A stretch of DNA of 64,000 bases from NCBI GenBank assembly GCA_900708905.1, contig CAADRB010000054.1, forward strand, positions 530,592 to 594,591. The letters run 5' to 3'. Every line of letters starts with the position of its first letter. Within the stretch, counting starts at the first letter, position 1. The notes beneath the pieces were generated by a model. It saw only the letters and a program-made list of their open reading frames with translations. It was not told the DNA's origin and made no database searches. A program made the translations under genes and the position numbers. The DNA comes from Hymenolepis diminuta (Eukaryota > Platyhelminthes > Cestoda > Cyclophyllidea > Hymenolepididae). This document shows positions 63,795 through 64,000 of the stretch, one piece after another.

Positions 63795-64000
63795 AAGGCG
63801 GGCAAGAAAGAATTATAATAAGATATTAACCGAAGGAAAGAATGAAGTGAACTTAAACTTTTCGGAGAGGACAATAGCATGAATTTCATCAGGATTGGAA
63901 CGGCGGCCAGCTGAATCAAAAATGGAATCAGAGAATTTAGCAGAGGTTAGGAAGAACTGGTATTCATCAGCCCGAAGGTGAAAACCATATTTTTCAATAG
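63795..64000 (-). pseudogene. Ty3/gypsy reverse transcriptase C-terminal fragment
   Basis: On the minus strand the far end reads IEKYGFHLRADEYQFFLTSA then FDSAGRRSNPDEIHAIV. A shifted frame reads SLSSLHSFLRLISYYNSFLP. These are the thumb and connection of a gypsy reverse transcriptase (compare the usual LRSFLGLISYYxxFLP). The sequence then jumps directly into mariner transposase. The upstream part runs off the window. Confidence 0.8.

Overview
This window is animal nuclear DNA, AT-rich, with spliced genes that use the standard code. It most likely comes from a parasitic flatworm, and a tapeworm is my best guess. The grounds are many very short introns (34, 37, 39, 40, 41 and 44 bases) mixed with kilobase introns, splice acceptors abutting start codons as in spliced-leader organisms, and protein sequences far from vertebrate ones. 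No name can be confirmed from sequence alone.

Layout. Bases 1-3143 hold a solo LTR and otherwise unrecognised DNA. Bases 3144-4778 (minus) are a complete mitochondrial ATP synthase beta gene. Bases 4779-26300 are a transposon graveyard. It holds two near-identical direct copies and one inverted, diverged copy of an LTR-like repeat, a Ty3/gypsy relic with no recognisable reverse transcriptase, and a 30-bp minisatellite interrupted by a 949-base N run. Bases 26738-37755 (minus) are MED12, the kinase-module subunit of Mediator. Its last intron and 3' flank carry tRNA-derived SINE-like copies. Bases 40991-43830 (plus) are an unrecognised, probably helical-repeat protein gene. Bases 45953-48509 (minus) are a mitochondrial carrier homolog of the MTCH1/2 type. 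Bases 49237-58915 (plus) are MSH4, the meiotic MutS homolog, in about 26 exons. Bases 60272-60706 (minus) are the intronless splicing factor BUD31. Bases 62081-64000 (minus) are a broken gypsy element joined to a truncated, frameshifted mariner with a second N run.

The genes are unrelated housekeeping, nuclear-regulatory and meiotic genes. There is no operon-like pathway, CRISPR array or defence island. The most unusual signals are in MSH4. Its ATPase motifs are degenerate, and its C-terminal tail carries three 26-residue repeats, each ending exactly at an exon boundary. Three introns in three different genes can only be read sensibly with GC-AG splice sites. Exon limits were worked out by hand from reading frame, splice dinucleotides and remembered family sequence. 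No alignment was run.
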